Source: Pyrrhosoma nymphula
Taxonomy: Eukaryota > Arthropoda > Insecta > Odonata > Coenagrionidae
DNA: 64,000 bases
Assembly (NCBI GenBank): GCA_963573305.1
Contig: OY754331.1
Span: forward strand, 91,565,434-91,629,433
Direction: 5' to 3'
Part shown: piece after piece, positions 1 through 11,320 of the stretch
Numbering within the stretch: position 1 is the first letter of the stretch
Layout of the letters: every line of letters starts with the position of its first letter
The notes under the pieces: generated by a model
Told to the model about the DNA's origin: nothing
What the model saw: only the letters and a program-made list of their open reading frames with translations
The model's database searches: none
Translations under genes and position numbers: made by a program

Positions 1-1221
1 CCGATTCGCAAATTCAAAAAGGCCGTGGATGAGCTCAAGGAGCTACACACTAAATCATACAGTTATTCGTAACAGCGTACGGTAGATGTATGTCTCAGAG
101 ATGTCTCTTTATGCCCGGGAATGAACAAAGAAAGGCGCTCTTTACATCGAAATGAATGGCTCTTCCCCGCCATCTCAATACACTACTCATCCTCCATTTA
201 CACTGTTTTCATGGCTGTAATTTTTCATTTTATATCATTTATTTGAAACTCATCTTGGGAAGGTTACTCTTTTCCCGGAGTTATTCAATGGAATGCATTG
301 GAGCGTAAAAGAGTTTTTTGTGTGTTGCACAAAAAACAGACTTCTGAACAGTGGCTCGAACTGCGTGACAGAGCTATCAAACAGACGCCGGTTCAAGTAA
401 TTCGAGAACAACGCCGAAGAATTAACGCCGACATTCTTTTCCGAGCTCTTAAGATAATCGTTAAACGATGTCGGGCGGTGGCAAAAAACGACAGAAAATT
501 TCGTCCGTGCCGAAAACCTGATCCGTGAGCAACCTTTGAGGCGGTGGTCTCTCTTTGTGGTTGCCGTTTTTAAGTACCACTCCGAGAGTGAATGTCGAGT
601 CTCGCGGTGCACTAAAATGAGTATGGCCCATCCCCAGCGGGCGGCAGGTGACTCGCCTCGGGGCGGTGGACCGTGTTAATTGGCGCACCCACCGGAGGCC
701 GACCCGGGCGACTCTCCTCCCTCCTTCTCACCGGCTTTCGCCAAGACAAAACGCCGGCGGTCTACCGTCATAGGAACGAGAAACGGTTTATAGAAAATAA
801 ATCAAATCTGTACTTACCTTAACTTAGAATTAGCGTGAGTTTCCAGTTCCTCGCGGGAAGTGGCGGTTGGTGGACCCACTTAGCGAGAAAGTTGTGTCAA
901 ATCACGGCAAAAATTCGGCCGAACTTAAGTCGAATTTTCATTGGTACGAAACTAACTTACGGGCGCGCTTTTTGCTGTTGCTCTCTGCCAATGTTTTATT
1001 GAACGTGTATCTTGAAGGGAAACAAAAAAGAGTAAAGCATAATATTACTTTGCCAATCACCTTTAAAATTAAACCAATTTTATGGGCAACTCGGGCACTT
1101 GCCATTAATTCATGAGATGTAAGGGTGCCCAGTCCCCGATTTTTTATGAACACTTTTTAATTGTTACATTAACTTCTTGTTGGGTACTATGATTAATTAA
1201 GTGATAATATTTTCTATAACT
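1..1221. other. No recognisable gene; short CpG-rich patch
   Basis: I see no protein or RNA gene here. Short overlapping open frames around 250-690 on both strands match nothing I know. Bases about 590-770 are GC- and CpG-rich compared with their surroundings and could be a small CpG island. From 780 on the sequence turns AT-rich. Confidence 0.5.
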
Positions 1222-1513
1222 CACAAATAAAACAGTTGGTGGCTTGATTTTGTGGAAGTTATCCATTACGGAAGAATTAAAATAACTTAGTTAACTCCAC
1301 TAATTATTTATTATCACGACCCGGGTTTCAACTTTTGGTGTCATCTTCACGTGAAAATATGTTTTAGGTTACGGTACCCTCCCCTACCATGATTTTGTAT
1401 GTATACCGTAATGTAAAACGTATTTTCACCTGAAGATGACACCAAGTGTTGAAACCCGGGTCGTGATAATAAGTAATTAGTGGAGTTATTTTAATTCTTC
1501 CGTTGTCTATACT
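1222..1513 (+). mobile_element. Foldback element, probably Penelope-like pseudo-LTR remnant
   Basis: Two arms of about 100 bp (from ACGGAAGAATTAAAATAA at 1268 to its reverse complement ending at 1503) are imperfect inverted copies of each other around a short centre near 1372-1405. Both arms carry the segment ACCCGGGTTTCAAC or its complement. The right arm contains a hammerhead-like core in sense orientation; the left arm carries a decayed version in which the first core C is changed. A weak direct repeat (TCTATAACT at 1213 and TCTATACT at 1506) could be an eroded target duplication, leaving a one-sided unpaired tail of about 46 bp on the left. The foldback is directly visible; the Penelope-like assignment is inferred from the ribozyme-like core and the layout. 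It could instead be an ordinary foldback MITE. Confidence 0.6.
1426..1466 (+). ncRNA. Hammerhead-ribozyme-like motif
   Basis: Stem I pairs TCAC (1426-1429) with GTGA (1463-1466). The core CTGAAGA (1430-1436) matches the hammerhead consensus CUGANGA. Stem II pairs ACAC (1439-1442) with GTGT (1446-1449) over the loop CAA. Then follow GAA and a loopless, palindromic stem III ACCC/GGGT (1454-1461), with C1462 in the cleavage position of the NUH rule. Very short stem III is typical of hammerheads in Penelope-like elements, which are thought to work as dimers. Two extra bases before stem II and one after it are departures from the ideal. Activity is unproven. Confidence 0.5.
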
Positions 1514-2820
1514 AAATGTCGACGATAGCCAATATAAATATTAATACGCATTTTCGCTTCTCTTGGCAATTACCACCATACGTAGGCACCCATTACTGCT
1601 TATAGGGGCTTGCGATGCGGTGGTTTATGTATCAATTAAGGTGAATATGTTATTTAGAGTGTCCACGTGAAAACTTGGCGCCAATTTTTACGGAAGCTTC
1701 AAGTCTTGTCGGCATCTACCAGGAACCTTCTCCAAAAGAATTACTAACCCATAATTAATATTTTTCCCCAAGATCCATCGCATACCACCGTGATTAATGA
1801 ATATTTACAGAGAGGTTGGAGGTGCTTGGGGTGAAAGTACCGAGGAAGATAATTTTCCATTCAAGAATAGCGCGTAAGTATGCGTATCAAAGGAATCGTA
1901 TTTGGTGTAAAAGTAAATTATGCATTCCTTGCAATATCACTGTTCCTAATAAAAAGCGATATATGCTTAGGAATTGAGCCAATATATAATGGTTGCAAAG
2001 CTGATGAGTCAAATAATTCTGCCGTAGCTGATGGACTTCAGGGTTTCCCTACGCGTTTACTTTTCTTGACCACAGTAGTTTCTCCAGCCATCACGCTGAC
2101 ACATTAAAACTTGAACCAAGCTGGCTGGAGAAAATGTTGTCATCCAAGCGCAAGAAGACGAAGAGGAATACCCTGATGTCCATCGGCTAAACTCGAAACG
2201 CTGTGAAAACCTGAGAGCCAACATAACTCTGCAAGTGCCAAAGCGGGCATCGTAGACCGGTATCACCAGCATTTTACGTCTCAATATCGCTTCGTAATAT
2301 ACCGCTAAAACTTACTGCTACAAGCCACGAGTTCGGCTTCTCTCAAGTGCCGCTTAACCCGGGGTCATCGTTTTAGGAGTTCGTTACCACGCTCTCGTAC
2401 TTGAAAAGTAGCTGGTGAGTGTCTCCCACTTGTTTTTACCTTATTCGTATTTTTTTCTCATAAGACGCGAGATATATGAAATGGCGGACTCATTCCTTTT
2501 CATGCCAAACGCCCTGCCATCGAAGAAAAGCGTATTCAAAGCACAACGTAGAAAAACATCTTTATTCGCATGGATCCCATTTCTTTAAGGAAAATATCTT
2601 AATTTGCCTGTATAAGTCAAGTATATTGATTTCCATGTCATTGCATACAGTGAAACAGTAAAAAATCACAACATGTTGGTAACTAACTGAGACAATGTAC
2701 CAACAAATGTACGAGTTATTTGTTTTTGGGAGGTGACCGACGACAGATCATTCGCGCCATCGAGAGTAACCGGATAGGTTGGTGAGGAAAGGATTGTTGG
2801 AGAATGGAGGAAGGGTGGAT
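1514..2820. other. No recognisable gene
   Basis: The small open frames in this interval (for example 1880-2107 on the plus strand, which begins with a hydrophobic stretch) show no domain I recognise and no exon-like context. I see no repeat structure. Confidence 0.4.
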
Positions 2821-3050
2821 AGAAACTCGGCTTCGGCGTTAGCGTGCTCTTAACGAAAGGCGCCAAAGGAACCACGGTTTTACGTCTCATCCGACGGAAG
2901 GAGTACAGCACTTAAAGAGCCCTTCGAATGGCACTCGAGTGGGGATCGGGATTCCTCTGAGAAATATCCACTACACCTGGGATACAAATCCTTGTCCTAG
3001 GGATGGGAAGCCAGTACTTCAGCTATCACACCAGCGCTATCTCTCTTTGC
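2821..3050 (-). mobile_element. tRNA-derived SINE, copy 1
   Basis: Read on the minus strand, it starts with a tRNA-like head: an A-box-like TAGCTGAAGTACTGG and, about 25 bp further, a B-box-like GGATTTGTATCCC. A body of about 150 bp follows and ends in GCCGAAGCCGAGTTTCT. The same body recurs at 3681-3900 in the same orientation, with shared blocks such as CGGCTTCGGCGTTAGC and GTACAGCACTT. The repeat relationship is visible; the SINE call rests on the RNA polymerase III box arrangement. I did not identify the family. Confidence 0.65.
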
Positions 3051-3680
3051 TCGTTACGAGTCGTTGATGGTAGGTACTCCATAAGCAGTTTGCGGTTTTG
3101 TAATCTTTGTTAGTAAAGCTTTGTCTCAGAGAAATGGCGCTCTAATTAAATTGAGTTGCAGAACTACATTTTAGTTAATGGAGGCCTTTTCAAACTTCAA
3201 GAACGGTCACCAGGAAACATGTATTAAGTTTTATGAGATATAATTTTTATATTATTTCTATTATTGTCAGGTTAGTTTTATTTTTTTTGGTGAAGCCGTC
3301 ATATGATCGCAAAAGTACGTTTAACTCCGTTTGGCTACAGAACGAAAAAACTACGGACCGAAAAGGCTCCGGCCCAATCTGAGTAACATCTCTGAGTACC
3401 TTCAGCTATACACCAATTGATTTTCTGCGAAAAAAATAAATTTTATACAGGCCCTCCGACATAAATGCGCGAATTCCTCTTTCAGCATTGTAATAAAATG
3501 TTTTAAAGTTGCATTAATTTGATTTTAAGGCACAAAGATTAATTTCGTTGATTACTCATAATTTCTACTAAGCAAGGTTGCATTCTCGCTCTTTATTTTA
3601 ACTCTATCGTATTAGGTTTTCGAAAAAAATATTGCCGTTTATGACCTTCTTATAGCGTTTATCCTATTCTTGAAATTTGG
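3051..3680. other. AT-rich spacer between two SINE copies
   Basis: AT-rich sequence with poly-T and poly-A runs. No open frame of note and no repeat was recognised. Confidence 0.4.
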
Positions 3681-3900
3681 AGAAATTCGGCTTCGGCGTT
3701 AGCCTGCTGTAAATAACGGCGCCAAGGGAACCACTGCTTAACGTCCCATCTGACGGACGGTGTACAGCACTTGAAGTGCCTTCTTCATGGCCCTCAAGTA
3801 AGGATCGGTATTCCATGGAAAAATCTCCACCCCCACCGGCATTCGAAGTCGGACCCTCGGGATGGTCTCTTCATGAAGTGAGGTTGTCATTTTATAATGC
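3681..3900 (-). mobile_element. tRNA-derived SINE, copy 2
   Basis: Second copy of the SINE at 2821-3050, same orientation and about 860 bp away. The body is well conserved (CGGCTTCGGCGTTAGC, CCATCTGACGGACGG, GTACAGCACTTGAAGTGCC). The B-box side is readable on the minus strand as GACTTCGAATGCC. The A-box end is more decayed than in copy 1. Confidence 0.65.
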
Positions 3901-5539
3901 TCAGTAAATTATGCGCTTGGATTTGGAACTTGGATTACATTTGAGCATTTTCAATTATGCGTACATTCGTGGGGGGATCATCTCGATAGATGTGTAAGCA
4001 CCTTACGACCTATTTTGAAGACACATTTCACCGAACCGTAGATTAATATAAAATTTAAAGTAGCTTTATTCAAGAAGGAAGCAATTGACAAGCCACTGGG
4101 ACTTCGAACCTCGGATAACACACTCGTGTTTACAAGATTTTAACTCTCCCTGTCGGTGTTCACCTTGATGACCGAAATGCATGCATAGGAGTCATAATAC
4201 CTTTGCTATTATAGAGAATTTGGGCTTATCTTTAATTTAAATGGAAATTAGCTTGTGATATCGCTAGTTCGATTAGAAAATTATATTTAAATACGAGTAT
4301 AGCTCAAGTACCGTTGGAGAAGTGTTGAATTTATAAAATGTGTTTTTTATGAATAGTCTTGGCTATTATAATCTACCAATCAAGGCAGGTATGTATTGAT
4401 TTAGAAGCATTGCCGTCTGATCTTGCTTTTATGTGCTCGACTACTTGTTACCGCAAGCGCATACTTTACACTGTCTGCTTCTTTACCCGGGCATATTTTC
4501 TATTCCACTTCATCTCATATAGATGGCGTACCTAATATTTCTCTCATCCCTTCCTAGTTTACCCAACATCTTCCTCTGCACGACTACCATCTGTAACCGA
4601 TTGCCCGTTATTACCTGCTCCAATATTGCAATCCAACGCACTTTATCCATTTCCCTCCACACCTACACCCAAAACTCCTTATCCAATAACGCATTTAGTC
4701 TATTTCACCCCACTCTTTATTTACTTTCTATTCCTCGCTTCTTTCTTTCAACTCCCCTGTCGGTGTCTATCATCCTTTCATAGATTATCCAATGAATTAA
4801 ATTAAGTGCCCCATATTGCAGCGGTGGAAAGACATCGATCACAGCAGAATGCTCATCGTGATATTTATTATTCAAGCACTAATGAGTGACAGTATATCTG
4901 ATTTATACTAATTCCAACAGTATATTGCACAATAATAAGGATACATTACTCAATTTTGCCCGAGAAACTACCGGTAGGAAGGAAAGTGTGAACTGGCTTA
5001 CGAGGATGTTTTTTTAGAAGAAGTAAAACACTTTTGTTCCAGTTTTATTTTCCAGCCACGAGAACTGTGCTTTAGTCTGTTCGGAATTCGAATAAAACGT
5101 AGATACCAAGTCGAGTGGTTTTAAGTAAAACAGGAGTATATAACTTCTATAACGGACTTGATCTGTCAAAAGACTCCTTGATGCGAATTATTTGGGGTAG
5201 TAACATTTGCAACGTCTTGATAGCGCTTGCTAATTTTCTGAAGTTCATTTAGGTGGGTCTTCTATTTGGTTTACCATTCTACCTTTGCAGCAACGTATCC
5301 CTAAACGGAAATCACTCAGGAAAAACGAAATTGTGTATATGCTAAAAAGCAAAGAGCTGACGTCAATATCACTCCGACTCGGTAACAATTTTTTTCCTTC
5401 GCAATTAACTTTTTAAATTGAGATCTGCGGCTCGGATACGAGTCGTCAGTTGATGGAGTGATCCGGAACTTGATTTAATTAAGACATGATGTCGATCGCA
5501 AGTAAAAAAAAGTCATTTGGCCTCAAAGGAAAGAGGTAC
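3901..5539. other. No recognisable gene
   Basis: AT-rich and free of long open frames. The 86-codon frame at 4523-4783 is a low-complexity Leu/Ser/Pro translation of pyrimidine-rich DNA and I do not regard it as a gene. Confidence 0.4.
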
Positions 5540-6040
5540 ATACATCGCGGAACTTGTCGAGCTGGTATTTCTCCCGTCATTGTGTCCGGAGCACTTCAGA
5601 ACGGTGGCGCCGTCGAGTGGTGGCGCTATTTCCAGAGGAGACGACGCCTTCCTCCAAGTCGTCCGGACGGACGACTTCCCTTGTACGGCGCAAATCGAGC
5701 TGTCGACCCGAGGGCCTGTTTCGCAGCGTGCGTCTCTCGCTCGCCGAATAAGACTACTCCACCGTGTGTCGAATCGGGAGGACGAAGGTGGTGTGGCGGA
5801 CTTGGAGAGAGGCGGAGAAGGGAGGTTGGGGAGGGGGGGTTGGGCTCTATGCTAATTCTGAGTCGCTTCCGTATAAGGAAAAGCATTGAAATTAGGCGCT
5901 AGTGTTTTGTTTGGCGAAAGGGCGGCCGGTTGCCTCACAGCCCCTTCCTTTATCTCGCGGACATCGGAGAAATGCGTTTGCGTGGGTTTTCTCGTCTTTT
6001 CCCCGTCTCGGGCGGTTAGCGGTGATAGCCGACGCCGTTA
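5540..6040. promoter_or_regulatory. CpG-rich island, possible promoter or exon edge
   Basis: A sharp rise in G+C and CpG (many GCG, CGTCG and CGAC words at 5590-5760, and again at 5920-6030) against an AT-rich background. Several overlapping open frames on both strands (to 138 codons) are a by-product of low stop density in GC-rich DNA. None gives a recognisable protein. The island could mark a promoter or first exon of an unseen gene, but no splice or coding evidence supports a specific model. An (AT)n run follows at about 6044-6059. Confidence 0.4.
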
Positions 6041-7468
6041 AAAAATATATATATATGTATACCTACGTATAACCTAATGGCCAGAAAGAATGAGTTAGTG
6101 TGTGTGCTTCTACATGGAGTCCGTTGCGAAACGCCCAAAGGTCTTTGTTTCGTCCCGTAGATAATTCAGGTGCGGGGAGTTGGCGGGGGAATAAACGTCG
6201 TATTTTCTTTTCAACAGCGAAGAGATTAAGCGCACGGAGTGTTCGAAGGAAAACTCCTTTCGATTCGAGTGGATTTTTGTTTTATGGCCACGATCAATGC
6301 GAAGGGATGGAAAAAAACTGAACGACTCGCGTCCTCCACAGTACACTCTCCGTGTTTGTATTTTTTAATTTGCTTTTTCATCACTCGCCATTGCGAAATC
6401 GCAGTCTTCTCCCGCTTCGGATGTTGCGCAACTTGTCTGCTCTTCAGAGTCGCCCTGAGGTCGGCCCCATTTGACACCCGCTTGAAATACGGCCTCATTT
6501 TTTTCGTTTTGTGACGTTCGCATGTTCGTAAACCATTGAGCACCTTTTACTTCTTTGCGTTCGTATTGCTTATGTCCTTCGGATACCTCTCATTGATCAA
6601 CTTTAGTGCAACTAAATGCCTAGTGTCGCCAAAATTCTCCGTTTATTCCACTTGTTGACTGCTAACTCAGTTCGTGTCTCCGAATTGACCCAGATGTTTT
6701 CGCAGCGTCATCATAAAAAAGCCTTAATCGCAGTTTGATAAGGAAGAAATGAAGAAAAAACATTCCTCAAGTTGTCTCTAAAAATGGGCGCAACTGGCTC
6801 ATATAAACTATAATTTTAGCAATCAATAACATTTATTAATATGATAACATGAAAGTTGTTGAAATAAAAAAAATTACAACTAGGCTTCCACACAAGCTAG
6901 CGAGCCTCAAGATAATGACTGCTCTTTGAAGTGTTGGTGACCCGTGACGCGGTGCGAAATGGTGGAAGGTTGATAATAAGATAATGAAATGAAAAGCGTT
7001 CCTCGGTGACTGAGGGGGATTCGGTCCTTGATGTTTTTACGCCACCCTATTGGTTCGGGAAGATACAAGTCACTGCAGGAGAAGCCTATTGAAGGATATT
7101 GAAGCCTAAACTAATTGAAAGTCCAATACAACGGAGAGCACAAATCCTCTGCCGGGAGATTGTTGGGAAGTGGATGTACTTATTTTATTATCATTAATTT
7201 GCTGTGATAATTCAGCTTGGTAGTGAAATAGTACACGTAGAAATCCAAGTAGTGATAATATCTAATGTGGCTGTTGTATTCGCACTAAGTATGGCACTAG
7301 AAAGAAATATATCCTTGAAAATCTTCTCCGGTGAACACGGCTAAGCTACTCATTCTTCTTTTAGTGTGTAAACTGAGCTACTTTATGGTACAATATGTCT
7401 ACTGAGTGACTCCGATTTTTCTGTAGGTATCAGAAACAAAAAGTCTATATCGGCGCTCTTCTGTTTTC
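6041..7468. other. No recognisable gene
   Basis: Starts with a short (AT)n microsatellite. It then has short conflicting frames at 6100-6540 on both strands with no known motif, and becomes AT-rich non-coding DNA. Confidence 0.4.
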
Positions 7469-7829
7469 ATCCCTGCTAAATATTTCCGTGCAAACTGTTC
7501 TGTTGAACGTAAGGAATTCTACGGAAATCGTCGTTTTTTCCGTAGAAAGAGTTCCTTTTCTAAGGAATTGTAAGGAACAAGGGCTCATGTTCCGTAGAAA
7601 TAATTTCGGCAGAATAAAATGTACTCCGCTGCAAACTAGTTCCGTACAATCTGTTCTGTAGAACGTATGAAATTCTACGGAAATCGTAGTGCTTTCCGAA
7701 GAACGTGCTCCTTTTCTAAGGATTTATACGGAGCATAAGTTCACATATGTTTCGTAGATAGTTTCAGTAGAATTAATCAACGGAAACTCTACTCTACTGC
7801 TTATAACTATAGTAACTAACTTTACAGGG
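7469..7829 (+). repeat. Interspersed repeat with two internal tandem units
   Basis: Begins ATCCCTGCTAAATATTTCCG and ends near CTTTACAGGGAT, which is a weak inverted match to the start and could be a terminal inverted repeat. Inside are two diverged tandem units with a period of about 156 bp (starts at 7484 and 7640), each built from TTCTACGGAA/TTCCGTAGA words. An oppositely oriented relative lies at 10228-10553, sharing the CCCTGCTA(G)AAATATTT end. The transposon class is not clear. Confidence 0.55.
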
Positions 7830-8537
7830 ATATAAAATCAGCCTTCTAAACTGCCAGACTACCACTAGTTAGTATTAGTTAGTAAAAATCTTGTTTATTC
7901 TCAGTAATATTGCATTTATATTCGTACTATGTGGCAATATAGGTTTCAAATTATTAATCCCTGAAAACTGTTATCGTGGTGTAATGTTATTTCCTCAAAC
8001 TATCACGGAATCTATACATATTAGTTTTGTAGCGTGTCAGCCAGTTAGTCAGTCATTCTGTATCCATTTTGTTTATATATCTCTCAAGTTAGAGAAATGA
8101 GGTTTGGTGCTTTAAATGTGAATTTTCTGTCTGTATGATTTGGTAGTAAATTTTGTTTGGTAGGTGGCAAGTTTTGGGGTTGTTTTTACCCCATTATTGT
8201 TAACATTGACACCCATAAGAAAAGCATTGAATTCGATGCAGGTTTTTCTTCATTTGCTTTTTTAAATTACTTGCGCTCTAGATATTGGATGAAAGTTTGC
8301 ATCATAGAACGTATAAAAGAATGTAGTATTTAATTATTTCATTCAATTTTCTTATACGCTTCGTTTTTGTCCAGGTACTGTGTTTTTATCTCGAAATTCA
8401 ACAATTTTTCTTCCTTGTCAACAATAGATATTTCCTTGTCAACCGGGCTTGAATACACATTTAATAGCGATTTTATGAATGGCTATTCACTCCTGCAGCC
8501 TTTAACGGCCAGGTTCAGTGACTAATTTGATAGTTGT
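7830..8537. other. No recognisable gene
   Basis: AT-rich DNA. The 69-codon frame at 7891-8100 is hydrophobic but has no recognisable motif. It may include the body of the following Helitron, whose 5' end I could not locate. Confidence 0.35.
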
Positions 8538-8692
8538 AGTCAAACGACTACAGTTCCCCGTTCGCCTTGCCTTCTCAATGACATCAACAAGGGTCGACCG
8601 CTTCAAGTGCGTGGATTAAATCTGGAAAATTCATGCTTTTCGCGTGGTCAATTATATGTTGCATGTTCGCTAGTAGGACAGATCAGTAATGC
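8538..8692 (+). pseudogene. Duplicated fragment of Helitron helicase C-terminus
   Basis: About 150 bp that repeats the helicase C-terminal segment found at about 9366-9515: ACGACTACAGTTCCCCGTTC, then the AATCTGGAAAAT and GTTGCATG blocks. Translated, both correspond to the stretch from the RLQFPVR-like segment to the ACS-VG motif near the end of the Pif1-type helicase of Helitrons. It is a direct repeat in the same orientation, separated by about 830 bp. It could come from an internal duplication or from a second Helitron copy inserted nearby. Stops and a small deletion show it is dead. Confidence 0.6.
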
Positions 8693-8830
8693 TAAATTCA
8701 ACACCAGCTGATGAACACAACGCTTGCCTCTAAGCGTCGCATCTTTGGAGACATGTACAGAAACTCACGTTAAACTCACCAATATGCGCGTAAATAGCGC
8801 AATGTGTTAACCATATTTTAAAAACAGTAG

Positions 8831-9605
8831 TTGGACTTCGGTAATGGAAAAGTACCAGTTGATGCCAACACAAAAAATATTTCAATTCCATTGAACTTTT
8901 ATATCATAGTTCCATCGATCGAACAATCATTTCAGAAAGTTTTTCCACAAGTTGTCACAAATTACAAAAATCACCGATGGCTTTTCGAACGCGCTATTTG
9001 ATAGAAAAAACACCGACTTCAATGCTATCAACTACGCCATCCACGTACGAATTTCGGGCGAGTCTGTCTCCTACAAGTCGATTGATAGCGTCATGAATGT
9101 GGATGAGATTTTTAACTGTCCAATTGAGTTTTTAAATTCGTTGGATCTTTCTGCTGTACCACCGCACAAATTGTCTCTCAAACTCGGCGCATCAATAATT
9201 CTTTTGCGCAACATTAATGCACCACGAATGTGCAATGGAACCAGGCTCACTGTCAAACCACTGATACCAAACGTCATCGAAGAAACAATTCTGAATGGCA
9301 ATTCAAAAGGAGAAGATGTGCTTATTCCTCGTATTCCCATCATTCCCACCGACATGCCATTTAATTTCAAACGACTACAGTTCCCCGTTCGCCTTGCATT
9401 CTCAATGACAATCAACAATGCACAAGGTAAATCGCTTTAAGTGTGTGAATTAAATCTGGAAAATCCATGATTTTCACACGGTCAATTAAATGTTGCATGC
9501 TCATGAGTGGGACAGCTGAAAAAGTAATTTGTTTTTGCAGAGGGCGGTAAGACCAAACACATTGTATATCCGAAAGCACTCGAATACATTTTTCAACTAT
9601 TTTAT
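8831..9605 (+). pseudogene. Helitron Rep/helicase, C-terminal part (broken)
   Basis: The C-terminal domain of a Helitron-type Pif1-like helicase, which with the HUH Rep domain drives rolling-circle transposition. Reading begins as DFGNGKVPVDANT (8831 on) in one frame. A one-base shift near 8990 moves it to the frame of an uninterrupted 162-codon segment (8952-9440). That segment contains SLKLGASIILLRN, CNGTRL and FPVRLAFSMTINNAQGKSL, the conserved motif V/VI neighbourhood of Pif1-like helicases (normally AQGQ(S/T)). A TAA interrupts it at 9438-9440. Beyond the stop the match continues with further stops to YPKALEYIF, where Helitron proteins usually end. The N-terminal Rep domain and Walker motifs are not seen, so the element is truncated or too decayed upstream. 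Confident as to family; certainly non-functional. Confidence 0.85.
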
Positions 9606-9949
9606 TCACAAAATATCATTTTCTTTCATTAATGTTGAATATATAAATGTGCCTGCTTTGTATATGTGTGCCTACTTAAAAAGAAAAAGAGGCATTGCAA
9701 CGCATGCCGGGCCCCGCTGGCGATCGCGCCTCAAGTTCGCGCCACCTTATTTATCTCTCAAGTTTGCATGGGATGGGAAGGCTTAAAACAATGCAATCGC
9801 TATTTTGGGGAAGAAAAACTATTCTCAATGTTTTTTCATTTTTGGGAAATATATAAACTTATTTAGCCACACTTCCCACTGCTTCCACTTGAGTAGTGCA
9901 AAAGAAAGGAAAAACACCAAGTTCATCTCAAGAGCACACCAGACAGAGA

Positions 9950-9980
9950 CTGCCTGCAAAGCAGGCAGCAGGTCTGCTAG
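9950..9980 (+). mobile_element. Helitron 3' terminus (hairpin + CTAG)
   Basis: A perfect 8-bp stem, CTGCCTGC (9950-9957) with GCAGGCAG (9961-9968), AAA loop, followed after 8 nt by CTAG (9977-9980) and then T. This is the canonical Helitron end: a GC-rich hairpin shortly before CTRR, with insertion between A and T. It lies about 370 bp downstream of the helicase remnant on the same strand, so both probably belong to one element. No inverted repeats or target duplications are expected for this class. Confidence 0.8.
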
Positions 9981-10227
9981 TTGTCAATTTAAAAATTACT
10001 TTCGAAGTCACTTTAACGCACGAAATTGGCCAGGTATATACCGATTTCTTGACGAGGGCGTTTTGAATTTGGGTGCGAAATGTGCGTAGAACCGTAGGGT
10101 AGATGAAAAGTCTAGGTATGTACAATGTCGTTAGGTAGATACTAGGAAGGACAATTTAATACATTAAAGCATGGTAACGCGTAATAGTACATTAAGAGTA
10201 CTAAAATGAAAATTGTCATTTTTTTTA

Positions 10228-10553
10228 CTGGCCCATCGTTGGGGAACCGTGGGCAAGGTGACTAATCCATACTGATGGCCAACTGTTGCACCCCACAATT
10301 ATCTACCAACGTAGGGCCAACGAAAAATGTTACTTGGGTTATGCGGAAATTACAAGGAAATTATGCAGAAGGTTCTAGGGAATTCTGTAGAATATTTTAG
10401 GGAATTTTACAGAAAGTACTAGGGAATTCTACAGAAATTCCTTAAAAAAGTGTTTCAATATTATAAGGACTCTCTACAGAACTGCCTAGGGAATTCTGTA
10501 AAATATTTTGTAAGAAAAGTGTACAAAATATTTCTAGCAGGGATCAATGAAGC
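10228..10553 (-). repeat. Interspersed repeat, inverse relative of 7469-7829
   Basis: On the minus strand it starts ATCCCTGCTAGAAATATTTTG, the same end as the repeat at 7469, and contains several copies of AGAATTCCCTAG-like words (three or four irregular units at 10370-10500). The far end carries GGCCCATCGTTGGGG (10232 on) and CCAACGTAGGGCC (10308 on), which are inverted to one another and may be a terminal or subterminal structure. The class is unknown. Confidence 0.45.
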
Positions 10554-10929
10554 AATTTCCGCGCCATTGAATGTTCTTTTCCAACTCTTTTCTTATGAAT
10601 GCTACCCGTAAGTCAACTGAATTTAACCTTTTAACAAACAGTTAAAAGGTGTATCAATGTAACATTTAAATAATATCGTCTATATGAAATATCTTTTGAA
10701 AACAAACATTTCTGCTGCAGTCTTCACTCTTGGTTGGGAATCTCTAACTTCGCATTTTCCCAGAAATATCCACTTCTATTGCTGTTTTCAAAGCGCTTGA
10801 CTTTATTTATATTTACTTCTCACATTTTAAATGTGCCCTTAGTATCTGGTGGTTTGGCAGCAGCTTAGAGTTAACAATTTGGTACTCTTTGTGTCAGATG
10901 ATGTTAGGTCTGAATTTCTCGATTCAATT
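10554..10929. other. No recognisable gene
   Basis: AT-rich sequence with no open frame or repeat that I recognise. Confidence 0.4.
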
Positions 10930-11320
10930 TTATAACCCACCGCAACTTTCATCTACATCTACGTAATACCCTGCGAGCTGCCGCAAGGGCGTGTGGCAGG
11001 TGGTGTTAGGACTCAAGCCGCATGGTGATATAAAGGAGAATGTTGTAGGGAGGTGAAAAAGTGAAGTGTATTTCGGCAGTGTTTTGCGTGGATCTGAGTT
11101 TTTATTATGTTCACTTATTGTGCGTGGAAAGAACGAATTTTTGTACCTTTCTGTTCGGCAATGCATCTGTCTTATTCTATCTTTCCTGTCGGACATGGAG
11201 ATGTAGTGCGGCGTCAAAATGGTATTTTCTGTGTCACACTGAAACACACCTGCTCTGAATTTCTCAAGCAATCTAAGCCTAGCGTGTAGCCTCAAGTCCG
11301 TTGCGGTTCCCAACCTAATC
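10930..11320 (-). pseudogene. LINE (CR1/L2-like) reverse transcriptase C-terminus and 3' UTR
   Basis: A 127-codon minus-strand frame holds the end of a non-LTR retrotransposon protein: LRLLEKFRAGVF, then SDRKDRIRQ, CRTERYKNSFFPRTISE. RYKNSFFPRTI is a hallmark close to the C-terminus of jockey/CR1/L2-type LINE proteins. The rest of the frame (after about residue 75) is translated 3' UTR. That UTR ends with the motif GGTATTACGTAGATGTAG at about 10950-10970, a short simple-repeat tail as these LINEs have. The same tail motif recurs at 25716-25766 and 47022-47076, so at least three copies of the family lie in the window. It is 5'-truncated, as is usual for LINEs. Confidence 0.75.
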
